Source: Fretibacterium sp. (GTDB lineage: Bacteria > Synergistota > Synergistia > Synergistales > Aminobacteriaceae). Taken from it: a DNA stretch of 6,925 bases. The notes below the pieces were generated by a model. It was given only the letters and a program-made list of their open reading frames with translations, made no database searches and was not told the origin of the DNA. How positions within the stretch are numbered: the stretch's first letter is position 1; every line of letters begins with the position of its first letter. This document shows positions 1-5,274 of this stretch, in pieces. Both the position numbers and the translations under genes were made by a program. The stretch lies in contig JAEEGY010000062.1 in NCBI GenBank assembly GCA_016280565.1, forward strand, positions 1-6,925. The letters are read 5' to 3'.

Positions 1-510
1 CGTCTGAGGTGAGCTTGACATTGACTGTCGCGGTTCCTTTTTCAAAGGTCAACGTCTTTTCGGTTGTATCTGTCCCATCAAGGACGATGCCGTTTTCAAA
101 TGAAGGGCCGCTCAGAATCTTGGCTTCATCCGTCATCTTTGCGCCCGTGACGTCGAAGTTGGCGAACGTAGTCGAGATTTCAACCTTCAGGCCGGAGGCT
201 GTCAAATCCGTATCTGCTGCAATAGCGTTTTTCAGGAACGTTCCTAATTCCTCAACTGTCAAAACCCCGTCGTCATCGGGTGTTGTATCATAAAATGTCG
301 CCGTCGCTCCATCCTTTGTCGCGGACAATGCCCAATGGTCAGAGTCCCACTTCACCTCGACCTTAAACGAAACGGGCTCCCTTTTCTTATTGCCGTTAGC
401 GTCAAATTCTCCCGTATCCTTCAGTGTCCGGAGTGTAAGCGTGCTAGTGATTTTCTTATCAAGTTTTTCATCCTCACCATCAAGGACAACGCCGTTCTTA
501 AACGCCGACG
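1..510 (-). repeat. Duplicated segment in the variable domain of FlgK (134-residue offset)
   Basis: Two copies of a sequence lie 402 bp apart in the same frame. The clearest core is at 75-102 and again at 477-504 and encodes FENGIVLDGTD and FKNGVVLDGED. Both copies start with Glu-Ala nine residues before the Phe. The first copy in protein order spans about residues 315-448; the second starts at about 449 and is cut by the window edge. The exact 134-codon offset suggests a tandem duplication of a surface domain (D2/D3-like) followed by divergence. Whether further copies follow cannot be seen. Confidence 0.7.
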
Positions 511-1471
511 TGGTGACGGACCGTGCCTCAAGGCACAAGGCATCGCCGCCGCCGACCGTCCACTCCTCGCCGTTGGCGATGCGGTCCACGTTGAGCTGGT
601 GGACGCCGTCTGGCCCTGTGGTCAGCACGTCGGCCACCTGGCAGTTGCTCACGATGTCAAACTCGTTCTCCGCCACCTGCACGTCATAATAGACCTGACC
701 GTCCCACTGGAAGGCGTGGGCTTTCAGCTCGCGGACCTTGTCGCCCTGGATGAGGGCGCGGCCGTTGAGCGTCAGGAAGAACTCGCCCGTGGGGTTCGTC
801 CCCTGGGGCTCGTTGTAGGTGATGTCGATCATGGAGGAAAGTTTATCCAAAAGCAGGTCGCGCTTGTCCAACAGGTCGTTGGCGTTCTGGTCCAGCGCTT
901 CCGCATGATATATCTGCTTGTTCAGGGCGGCGATCTTGTGAAGGATCTCGTTGGCCTCGTCCACGGAAGCCTTGACCTCCTGGTTCACCGCTCGGTTGTA
1001 GGTCTCAAAGCCATTGACAAGGGTGCCCAGCACGTTGCCCAGCGACTGGGCGGACTCCACCAGGTTGCGCCGCGCGGCGGCGTCCTCCGGGGTCAACTGG
1101 ACGCTCTGCATGGCGTCGAAAAATGTATTCATGGCCGCGCGGACGCCCTCGCCCGCCGGCTCGGCAATGTAATTTTGGATGGTTTCGTAAAGCTCGTTGA
1201 TCTTGTCCCAATAGCCGAGGGTCGCCTGGTTTGAGCGGTACTGGAAATCAAGGAACTCGTCGCGGATGCGGACGATCTCGTCCACCTGGACGCCCTGGCC
1301 CACCTGGCCAACGCCCGGCAGGTCCATCGGCTGCACGGTGGAGTAGTTCACCCGCTGGCGGGAGTATCCCTCCGTCTCCATGTTGGAGATATTGTGCCCA
1401 ACGGTCTGCATTCCCAGCCGGAAAGCATTGAGGGCCCGCTTGCCCATCTCGATTCCTGCGAAAGTGCTCAT
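1..1471 (-). CDS. flgK: Flagellar hook-associated protein 1 (FlgK), 3' end outside window
   Basis: FlgK (HAP1) is the exported protein that forms the first ring of the hook-filament junction. The frame is open from the ATG at 1471 to the left edge, giving 490 residues without a stop, so the C-terminal part is missing. The N-terminus MSTFAGIEMGKRALNAF followed by GHNISNMETEGYSRQRV (residues 25-41) is the conserved D0 export/coiled-coil segment of FlgK and rod/hook proteins. Residues up to about 220 are helical D1 sequence (for example ANDLLDKRDLLLDKLS). The motif TGPDGVHQLNVDRIANG follows, then a variable insert from about residue 315. In that insert the motif FxNGxVLDGxD occurs at residues 324 and 458. 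An AGGGGG ribosome-binding site (1486-1481) lies 9 nt before the start and the flgN stop is 6 nt upstream, so flgN and flgK are probably cotranscribed. FlgN is the expected chaperone of this protein. The family call is certain; the role of the insert is unknown. Confidence 0.96.
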   Translation of the reverse strand, partial: MSTFAGIEMGKRALNAFRLGMQTVGHNISNMETEGYSRQRVNYSTVQPMDLPGVGQVGQGVQVDEIVRIRDEFLDFQYRSNQATLGYWDKINELYETIQNYIAEPAGEGVRAAMNTFFDAMQSVQLTPEDAAARRNLVESAQSLGNVLGTLVNGFETYNRAVNQEVKASVDEANEILHKIAALNKQIYHAEALDQNANDLLDKRDLLLDKLSSMIDITYNEPQGTNPTGEFFLTLNGRALIQGDKVRELKAHAFQWDGQVYYDVQVAENEFDIVSNCQVADVLTTGPDGVHQLNVDRIANGEEWTVGGGDALCLEARSVTTSAFKNGVVLDGEDEKLDKKITSTLTLRTLKDTGEFDANGNKKREPVSFKVEVKWDSDHWALSATKDGATATFYDTTPDDDGVLTVEELGTFLKNAIAADTDLTASGLKVEISTTFANFDVTGAKMTDEAKILSGPSFENGIVLDGTDTTEKTLTFEKGTATVNVKLTSD

Positions 1472-1477
1472 TTACCT

Positions 1478-1948
1478 CTACCCCCTGAAGTCCATCGCGC
1501 CTGCATCGGCGGAAAGTCCGCTGCGCGGGGCGTCCCCCATCAGGCGGCGCCACTCTGAAAGCAGCATGGAAGTGTATTTTTCATTCTGGTCGACCAGGCC
1601 GTTCAAAATCAAAATTTCCGACTTCAAAACGAAGACGGACTGTGTCAGCCGGTCTGCGGCCCCGTTGAACAGGGCACGTTCATCCTCCTCCATGAGGGCA
1701 GCCAGGGAACTCACACGCGGATCACATCCCCACCGCGCGGCCATCTTCTTTGCCATGTCATCGCGCAGCCCCTCCTGGGTCTGCACGTCGAAGAACACAT
1801 CACGCATCTCCTTCATGAGGTCGTCCACGCCCTCCGGGTCGCGGGCCTTCATGGCGTCCCGCTGGTCCCGCACGATATCAACAAGGTCGTCGATGTCGTC
1901 CGCTTCCTCCTCCACGGCGTCGATGAGTTCCTGGACTTCACTGCGCAC
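1478..1948 (-). CDS. flgN: Putative flagellar chaperone FlgN family protein
   Basis: FlgN proteins are cytoplasmic export chaperones that bind the hook-associated proteins FlgK and FlgL and deliver them to the flagellar type III export gate. This 156-residue product is almost entirely helical and acidic at its N-terminus (ELIDAVEEEADDIDDLVDIV), with a C-terminal helix around LTQSVFVLKSEILILNG and DQNEKYTSMLLSEWRRL. That agrees with the family's size (about 140-160) and shape. Primary sequence conservation is weak, so the call leans on its place between flgM and flgK. I chose the GTG at 1948 because AGGGGG (1961-1956) lies 7 nt upstream; a TTG at 1969 in the same frame has no well-spaced site. 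The gene starts 32 nt after the flgM stop and ends 6 nt before flgK. Confidence 0.8.
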   Translation of the reverse strand: MRSEVQELIDAVEEEADDIDDLVDIVRDQRDAMKARDPEGVDDLMKEMRDVFFDVQTQEGLRDDMAKKMAARWGCDPRVSSLAALMEEDERALFNGAADRLTQSVFVLKSEILILNGLVDQNEKYTSMLLSEWRRLMGDAPRSGLSADAGAMDFRG

Positions 1949-1980
1949 GCTTGCGCCCCCTATGAGCAACCGCCCCGCGG

Positions 1981-2265
1981 CTACTCCATATCCAGCATCC
2001 CCGCGATGATCAGGGTATGAGCCACCTTGTCCAGAGAGGGCACATAGGTGCCGGCCTCGATCTGGGCTTTGTAATTGGCGACCACATCCTCGCGCACGTC
2101 GGGGGTATTCTTGAGCTCGGCGCTGTAACGGGCCAGCTTCACACCAAACGAGCTGAAGTTGGCCTCGTCCGAGCCGGCAGAAGCCTCATCCGAGTAAAAG
2201 CCCCTCTTCGACTTCTTCCCTCTCAGCGCGTCCATGCTGTACTGCCCGGATATCCTTCCGATCAT
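1981..2265 (-). CDS. flgM: Negative regulator of flagellin synthesis FlgM (anti-sigma-28)
   Basis: FlgM binds sigma-28 (FliA/SigD) and holds late flagellar genes off until the hook is complete and FlgM is exported. The 94-residue product starts MIGRISGQYSMDALRGKKSK and has a polar, probably disordered N-terminal half. Its C-terminal half is of the sigma-binding type: DVREDVVANYKAQIEAG, then TYVPSLDKVAHTLIIAGML. Length and layout fit the family (about 90-100 residues). The ATG at 2265 is preferred because AAAGGAG (2282-2276) lies 10 nt upstream. A GTG at 2319 would extend the protein by 18 residues, but it falls inside a hairpin and has no comparable site. It is first in a flgM-flgN-flgK run, behind a candidate sigma-28 promoter, which would form the usual feedback loop. 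Confidence 0.9.
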   Translation of the reverse strand: MIGRISGQYSMDALRGKKSKRGFYSDEASAGSDEANFSSFGVKLARYSAELKNTPDVREDVVANYKAQIEAGTYVPSLDKVAHTLIIAGMLDME

Positions 2266-2300
2266 TGGGAACACGCTCCTTTCGTTTTTCCCAAAATTTC

Positions 2301-2319
2301 GTGCCCCTTTGCGGGACAC
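2301..2319 (-). other. Short hairpin in the flgM leader
   Basis: On the minus strand GTGTCCC (2319-2313) pairs with GGGGCAC (2307-2301) around a GCAAA loop. This gives seven pairs including one G-U, followed by GAAATTTTGGG. The structure lies between the candidate flgM promoter and its ribosome-binding site. It could be a weak terminator for comFC read-through or simply a leader structure. The tail is too poor in U for a strong intrinsic terminator. Confidence 0.35.
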
Positions 2320-2337
2320 TCTTTCTCTTCAGGTAGA

Positions 2338-2365
2338 GTATCGGAGCCCCGTGGTCCGGTCTTTA
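2338..2365 (-). promoter_or_regulatory. Candidate sigma-28 (FliA/SigD) promoter for flgM-flgN-flgK
   Basis: Reading the minus strand, TAAA (2365-2362) is followed by 16 nt and then TCCGATAC (2345-2338). The known sigma-28 consensus is TAAA, about 15 nt, then GCCGATAA or GCCGATAT, so the CCGATA core and the -35 element are matched with a spacer one base longer. The element starts 2 nt after the comFC stop and would give a leader of roughly 65 nt before the FlgM ATG. In enteric bacteria and Bacillus, late flagellar genes including flgM, flgN and flgK are read by sigma-28, so the position makes sense. It was found by eye and is untested. Confidence 0.55.
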
Positions 2366-2367
2366 AT

Positions 2368-3018
2368 CTATTTCTCCACTGAGTTGGCAGTTGTGTAGGC
2401 TCCCACGACGGACACTCCGGCGGACTCGCACGCTGCGGCCAGGCGGGTGAGGGTCGCGCCCGTCGTGCAGACGTCGTCCACCAACACGACGCGCAGCCCC
2501 CTGAGCTTTTTCGGCACGATGAAAGCGTCAGGACGGAGGGCCTGACGCTCCTCCCGGTTCAGCCCCGCACGGTGGGGAAGCCTTCGCGACCACCGGACGG
2601 CGTCCACCGCTTCAATTCCCCATGCCTGGCTAAGCCCCTGCGCGATCTCAAATGCCTGGTTGTATCCCCTCCGGCTCCTGCGGTGCAGGGGCACGGGCAG
2701 AAGGAGGTCCGCGTCCGGACGCTCCCACAGAGTTGCCATCGCCGCGCCCAGAGGCTGCCCAACGGCGCGAAGCCCGCCGTACTTCAGGGGAAGGATGACA
2801 GATTTTATCTTTTCATTATAAGGAGAGGCAGAGCGTATTCGAGGGGCGTTGGGATGGCGGGGGCAGGGGAACAACCCTCCGCAGCGCAGGCACCGCGGCA
2901 GGGGCGGAGCAAACAGGGAGGCCGCGCACTCCGCGCAGAGCACCTCCCCCAGCCGTCCGCAGACGGGGCAGCTCACGGGCCAGAGAACGTGGAGGAATGC
3001 GGAGAGAAGACGGGACAT
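2368..3018 (-). CDS. comFC: ComF family phosphoribosyltransferase-like protein
   Basis: ComFC/GntX-type proteins have an N-terminal zinc-binding region and a C-terminal type I phosphoribosyltransferase fold; in Bacillus and Helicobacter they are needed for DNA uptake in natural transformation. In this 216-residue product Cys pairs occur at residues 17/20 (CPVC), 28/31 (CAEC) and 43/46 (CLRC), with a further C52 and H55. PVPLHRRSRRGYNQA begins at about residue 109, and the PRPP-binding loop VVLVDDVCTTGAT spans residues 177-189. Length is normal (B. subtilis ComFC is about 230-240). The ATG at 3018 overlaps the TGA of rnhA by one base (TGATG), with AGAGGAG (3029-3023) upstream; a TTG one codon earlier is too close to that site. 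Whether the cell is competent cannot be told from one gene. Confidence 0.93.
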   Translation of the reverse strand: MSRLLSAFLHVLWPVSCPVCGRLGEVLCAECAASLFAPPLPRCLRCGGLFPCPRHPNAPRIRSASPYNEKIKSVILPLKYGGLRAVGQPLGAAMATLWERPDADLLLPVPLHRRSRRGYNQAFEIAQGLSQAWGIEAVDAVRWSRRLPHRAGLNREERQALRPDAFIVPKKLRGLRVVLVDDVCTTGATLTRLAAACESAGVSVVGAYTTANSVEK

Positions 3019-3491
3019 CAATCTCCTCTGTGCCCGGCCTCAAACTCCTCCCGTGCTCGGCGGACCAGGGCGTCGCAGCGGTTGTTGAGTTCATCGTCCG
3101 CGTGCCCCTTCACCCAGTGCCAGCGCACGCGGTGGGTCTGTGTCAGCTCCCACAGCATCTCCCACAGGTCACGGTTCAGCACGGTCGCTTTCGCCGCCGT
3201 GCGCCAGCCGTTCTTCTGCCATTTAACGAGCCAGCCCTGTTCAAAGGCGTTGCGAAGATACGTTGAGTCCGTATGAAGGTCCACCTGGCAGGGACGCTTG
3301 AGCGCCTGGAGAGCCCGGATAGCCGCCGTGAGCTCCATGCGGTTGTTCGTGGTCTCCGCCTCCGCACCAAAAATCTCGCGCCGCGCCCCGTGGGCGGGGG
3401 ACAACAGCACAGCCGCCCAGCCCCCGAGACCGGGGTTGGGGGCCGCGCCCCCATCTGTGTAGATCGTGACTTCCGTCATTTTTTCAGCCAT
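3018..3491 (-). CDS. rnhA: Ribonuclease HI
   Basis: RNase HI cuts the RNA strand of RNA-DNA hybrids using two metal ions, removing R-loops and primer remnants in the cytoplasm. The 157-residue protein matches the bacterial RNase HI length (E. coli 155). All active-site positions are visible: D13 in TIYTDGGAAPNPG, E53 in TTNNRMELTA, D75 in LHTDSTYL, and D140 in NNRCDALV, with H130 in WVKGHADD as the assisting histidine. The basic/aromatic handle LVKWQKNGWRTAAK (residues 88-101) is present, so this is the handle-bearing E. coli type. I chose the ATG at 3491, which lies one base after the TGA ending the reading frame of the interrupted upstream gene. The ATG at 3479 and a TTG at 3503 are alternatives. 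No strong Shine-Dalgarno precedes any of them, so translation may once have been coupled to the gene upstream. Confidence 0.95.
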   Translation of the reverse strand: MAEKMTEVTIYTDGGAAPNPGLGGWAAVLLSPAHGARREIFGAEAETTNNRMELTAAIRALQALKRPCQVDLHTDSTYLRNAFEQGWLVKWQKNGWRTAAKATVLNRDLWEMLWELTQTHRVRWHWVKGHADDELNNRCDALVRRAREEFEAGHRGD

Positions 3492-3492
3492 G

Positions 3493-3747
3493 TCATTCTT
3501 CAAAGGCGAGCTGGATGACGACTGGCCCTTCCGTGTAGATGTCGCCAGAGGCCAGCGCGTTGATGATGACCGGCGTGTGGATGTCCTGAAGTTCCTCCAC
3601 AGCGCTGAAGAATGCTTCCCCGTCCAGCGTGCCCACGTTGTTGGTCGCCGGGTCCGGCAGGATGCCGTCGCGGATAGACTTTAACTAAAGCCCCCGCAGA
3701 AAGATGTACAGGACCTCATCAGGCTGGATCCCAGGCTCCTGAGGGTC
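3493..3747 (-). pseudogene. C-terminal remnant of the DUF3084-type gene, cut off by two in-frame stops
   Basis: After the TAA at 3750-3748 the same frame continues. Twenty codons encode DPQEPGIQPDEVLYIFLRGL, then a TAG follows (3687-3685), then 63 codons run to a TGA (3495-3493). Those 63 codons look like conserved protein, including DGILPDPATNNVGTLDGEAF, TPVIINALASGDIYTEGP and QLAFEE at the end. The codons are GC-ending (GAC, GGC, CTG, GTC, ATC, AAC), like the intact neighbours, and no frameshift is needed. There is no ribosome-binding site and no start after the second stop that would express the piece alone. So it is either the tail of a recently inactivated or truncated gene, a read-through extension, or the result of sequence errors. 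The known stop codons of neighbouring genes (TAA and TAG included) argue against codon reassignment. Confidence 0.75.
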
Positions 3748-4620
3748 TTACACCCTGCGGTAGACTGGCTCTCCGTCGGGATAGACCAAAAAGCTTGTCC
3801 CCATCTCCAGCCTGAGGGGGATGGTCTCGCCAAAGGCCACGTTCTCCCGGGAAAGGGCGCGGACGTAACAGCGGTCCTCCGCCCCAAGGATAGACTCGAC
3901 CAGCGCGGCTTCTGCCTCCTTGTCGGACTCAATGGGAATATCCCGAAGGCGCGACAGGGCCTGGTCCGACACCCGCCGGAGGACGTTGAGACGCACCGCC
4001 TGCTTCAGATCCTCCAGGCCTGCGGTGACCGCCTCCCTCGTGCTGCCAGGCTCAAAGGCCCGCTGCGCCAAAAGTGTGTTGGCACTCACGGCGATCGCCT
4101 CGCTCTTCATGGTGCGGAGCGCGCGCTTCAGCTGGTCGGACTCCTCCCTCATGCCCTGGACTGACGCCTCCAGCTCCGCCTTCTCCTGCTCCAAAAGAAA
4201 ACGCTCGTTCCGCAGGGTCTCCAGGTCCACCCGGGCCACGTCCAGGCTGGCAATCGTGGCCTGGAGCGTCTCGTGCTGTTCGGACAGATCCTCCAGGGCC
4301 TGAGCCGCCACGGCCTGGCTCTCGCTGACCTGAAAACGAAGGTCAAAAAGCTGCTGCTGCATATAGTTCATGCTGAAGAGGGCCGTACGCACATCCTGAG
4401 AGAGCACCGAGAGCACCGCCAGGACGATGACGGCGATGACCCCACCCATGATGGCGGTGATGAGACGGCTGGTGTACTTGGGCCTCAGCCCGAAGAGGCT
4501 TATCCTCTGCTTGCCATACCTGAAGCCAAGGATATCCCCCAGGAAGGCCAGCGCCGCGCTGCCCAGGACCAGGGTGAGAATCAGGAGCCAGTTCGTGTCT
4601 CCCGAAAAATATTCCTGCAA
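3748..4620 (-). CDS. DUF3084-type membrane-anchored coiled-coil protein, prematurely stopped
   Basis: The open part encodes 290 residues. Two membrane segments are visible, at about residues 11-27 (WLLILTLVLGSAALAFL) and 53-73 (LITAIMGGVIAVIVLAVLSVL). Between them is the family motif GDILGFRYGKQRISLFGLRP, whose core (FGLRP preceded by a basic stretch) I recognise from DUF3084 proteins. A coiled coil follows, roughly residues 84-175 (QQQLFDLRFQ, LETLRNERFLLEQEKAELEA), and then a globular part. The function of the family is unknown; a cell-envelope role is only a guess from the topology. The frame stops at TAA (3750-3748) after GEPVYRRV, although homologous-looking sequence goes on for 84 more codons. 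The TTG at 4620 is preferred: GGGGGGAG (4632-4625) lies 4 nt upstream, and a GTG at 4692 would translate through a terminator-like hairpin and yield a low-complexity basic leader. Confidence 0.8.
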   Translation of the reverse strand: MQEYFSGDTNWLLILTLVLGSAALAFLGDILGFRYGKQRISLFGLRPKYTSRLITAIMGGVIAVIVLAVLSVLSQDVRTALFSMNYMQQQLFDLRFQVSESQAVAAQALEDLSEQHETLQATIASLDVARVDLETLRNERFLLEQEKAELEASVQGMREESDQLKRALRTMKSEAIAVSANTLLAQRAFEPGSTREAVTAGLEDLKQAVRLNVLRRVSDQALSRLRDIPIESDKEAEAALVESILGAEDRCYVRALSRENVAFGETIPLRLEMGTSFLVYPDGEPVYRRV

Positions 4621-4659
4621 TGTGCTCCCCCCGACTAAAGATTTCTTCTTTATTATAAT

Positions 4660-4683
4660 AAGAGACCGCGGAAGCGGCCTCTT
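4660..4683 (-). terminator. Terminator-like hairpin between pth and the DUF3084-type gene
   Basis: On the minus strand AAGAGGCCGC (4683-4674) pairs with GCGGTCTCTT (4669-4660) around a TTCC loop. This is ten pairs with one G-U. The tail ATTATAATAAAG is only partly U-rich. It begins 9 nt after the pth stop, so it probably ends or attenuates the prs/bL25/pth transcript. Read on the plus strand the tail CTTTGTTTTC is also U-rich, so it may act in both directions. Confidence 0.5.
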
Positions 4684-4692
4684 TGTTTTCAC

Positions 4693-5274
4693 CTATTCTT
4701 TAGTCTGTTCTCTTGGGGGCTCATTGACGCGGGACATCGCCTTCTGGATATCCATCGTCAGCCAGGCATTCACGGCAGCCTCCACACGGTCCAGGATATC
4801 GGGCAGCTGTTCCCGCTCCTCCGAGTTGAGATGCCCCAGCACGCGGCCGATCATGCCGCCCCGCTCAACGGGCACGCCCCCCAGACCGATCCGCAGGCGC
4901 GGGACCGAGAGCGTCCCCAGCGCCCCCAGCACGGAGGCCAGGCCGTTGTGCCCGCCGGCGCTGCCCTGGGCCCGAAGCCGAAGTTTCCCGTAGGGGAGCG
5001 CCAGATCATCGTAGATGATCAGCACATCCTCCGGCTCCAGCTTGTAGAAGTCAAAGACCTCGCGCACCGACGCCCCGCTCAGGTTCATGAAGGTCAGTGG
5101 CTTGAGAAAAGCCACATTCCCTTCGCGCCAGAACTCCCCGCGGAACTTCGTCTGCGGGCGCCCCAGTCCCCGCTGCTGCACCAGATGATCGACGGACAGC
5201 CAGCCCATGTTATGCCGGGTGAGGGCATATTCCTCACCCGGGTTCCCCAGGCCAACAATCAGCCGGTTACTCAG
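4693..5274 (-). CDS. pth: Peptidyl-tRNA hydrolase, probable CTG start
   Basis: Pth cleaves the ester bond of peptidyl-tRNAs that fall off the ribosome, freeing tRNA for reuse. The 193-residue product has the family start motif LIVGLGNPGEEY and then TRHNMGW. Active-site positions are N11, H21, N64 (FMNLSG), D89 (IIYDDLALP) and N110 (GGHNGL), all matching E. coli N10, H20, N68, D93 and N114. The first in-frame ATG is at 5208, but that start would delete the conserved GLGNPG and catalytic histidine segment, so it must be wrong. Between the last upstream in-frame stop (TAG, 5310-5308) and the motif there is no ATG, GTG or TTG. The CTG at 5274 has a perfect AGGAGG (5289-5284) 9 nt upstream and is the best start. 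It overlaps the end of the bL25 gene by 8 nt, which implies coupled translation. Identity is certain; the start codon is inferred. Confidence 0.93.
   Translation of the reverse strand: MSNRLIVGLGNPGEEYALTRHNMGWLSVDHLVQQRGLGRPQTKFRGEFWREGNVAFLKPLTFMNLSGASVREVFDFYKLEPEDVLIIYDDLALPYGKLRLRAQGSAGGHNGLASVLGALGTLSVPRLRIGLGGVPVERGGMIGRVLGHLNSEEREQLPDILDRVEAAVNAWLTMDIQKAMSRVNEPPREQTKE

Noticed and set aside
335..1234. Long plus-strand open frame of 299 codons opposite flgK.
   Set aside because: It is the mirror of the real flgK frame in GC-rich DNA; the product resembles no family, while the minus strand gives textbook FlgK. Other plus-strand frames were dropped for the same reason.
1949..1969. TTG at 1969 as the flgN start.
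   Set aside because: The AGGGGG at 1961-1956 is ideally spaced for GTG 1948 and would lie inside the longer coding sequence.
3685..3750. Stop-codon reassignment or special amino acid (for example pyrrolysine at TAG) to explain the interrupted gene.
   Set aside because: TAG ends pth, comFC, flgM and flgN, and TAA ends prs and bL25 at the family-expected lengths, so both codons work as stops in this genome. Neither known recoding system covers TAA.
3681..3932. A frameshift explaining the end of the DUF3084-type gene, using the overlapping minus-strand frame here.
   Set aside because: That frame encodes Arg/Ser-rich shadow sequence, while the original frame continues with sensible protein on both sides of each stop, so no frameshift is required.
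4652..4657. TATAAT on the minus strand as a -10 box for the DUF3084-type gene.
   Set aside because: No TTGACA-like element lies 16-18 nt upstream (AGGCCG is there) and there is no extended -10 TG; the AT run is better explained as the tail of the hairpin.
4693..5208. pth starting at the ATG at 5208.
   Set aside because: It would remove GLGNPG and the catalytic His, which are encoded just upstream in the same frame.
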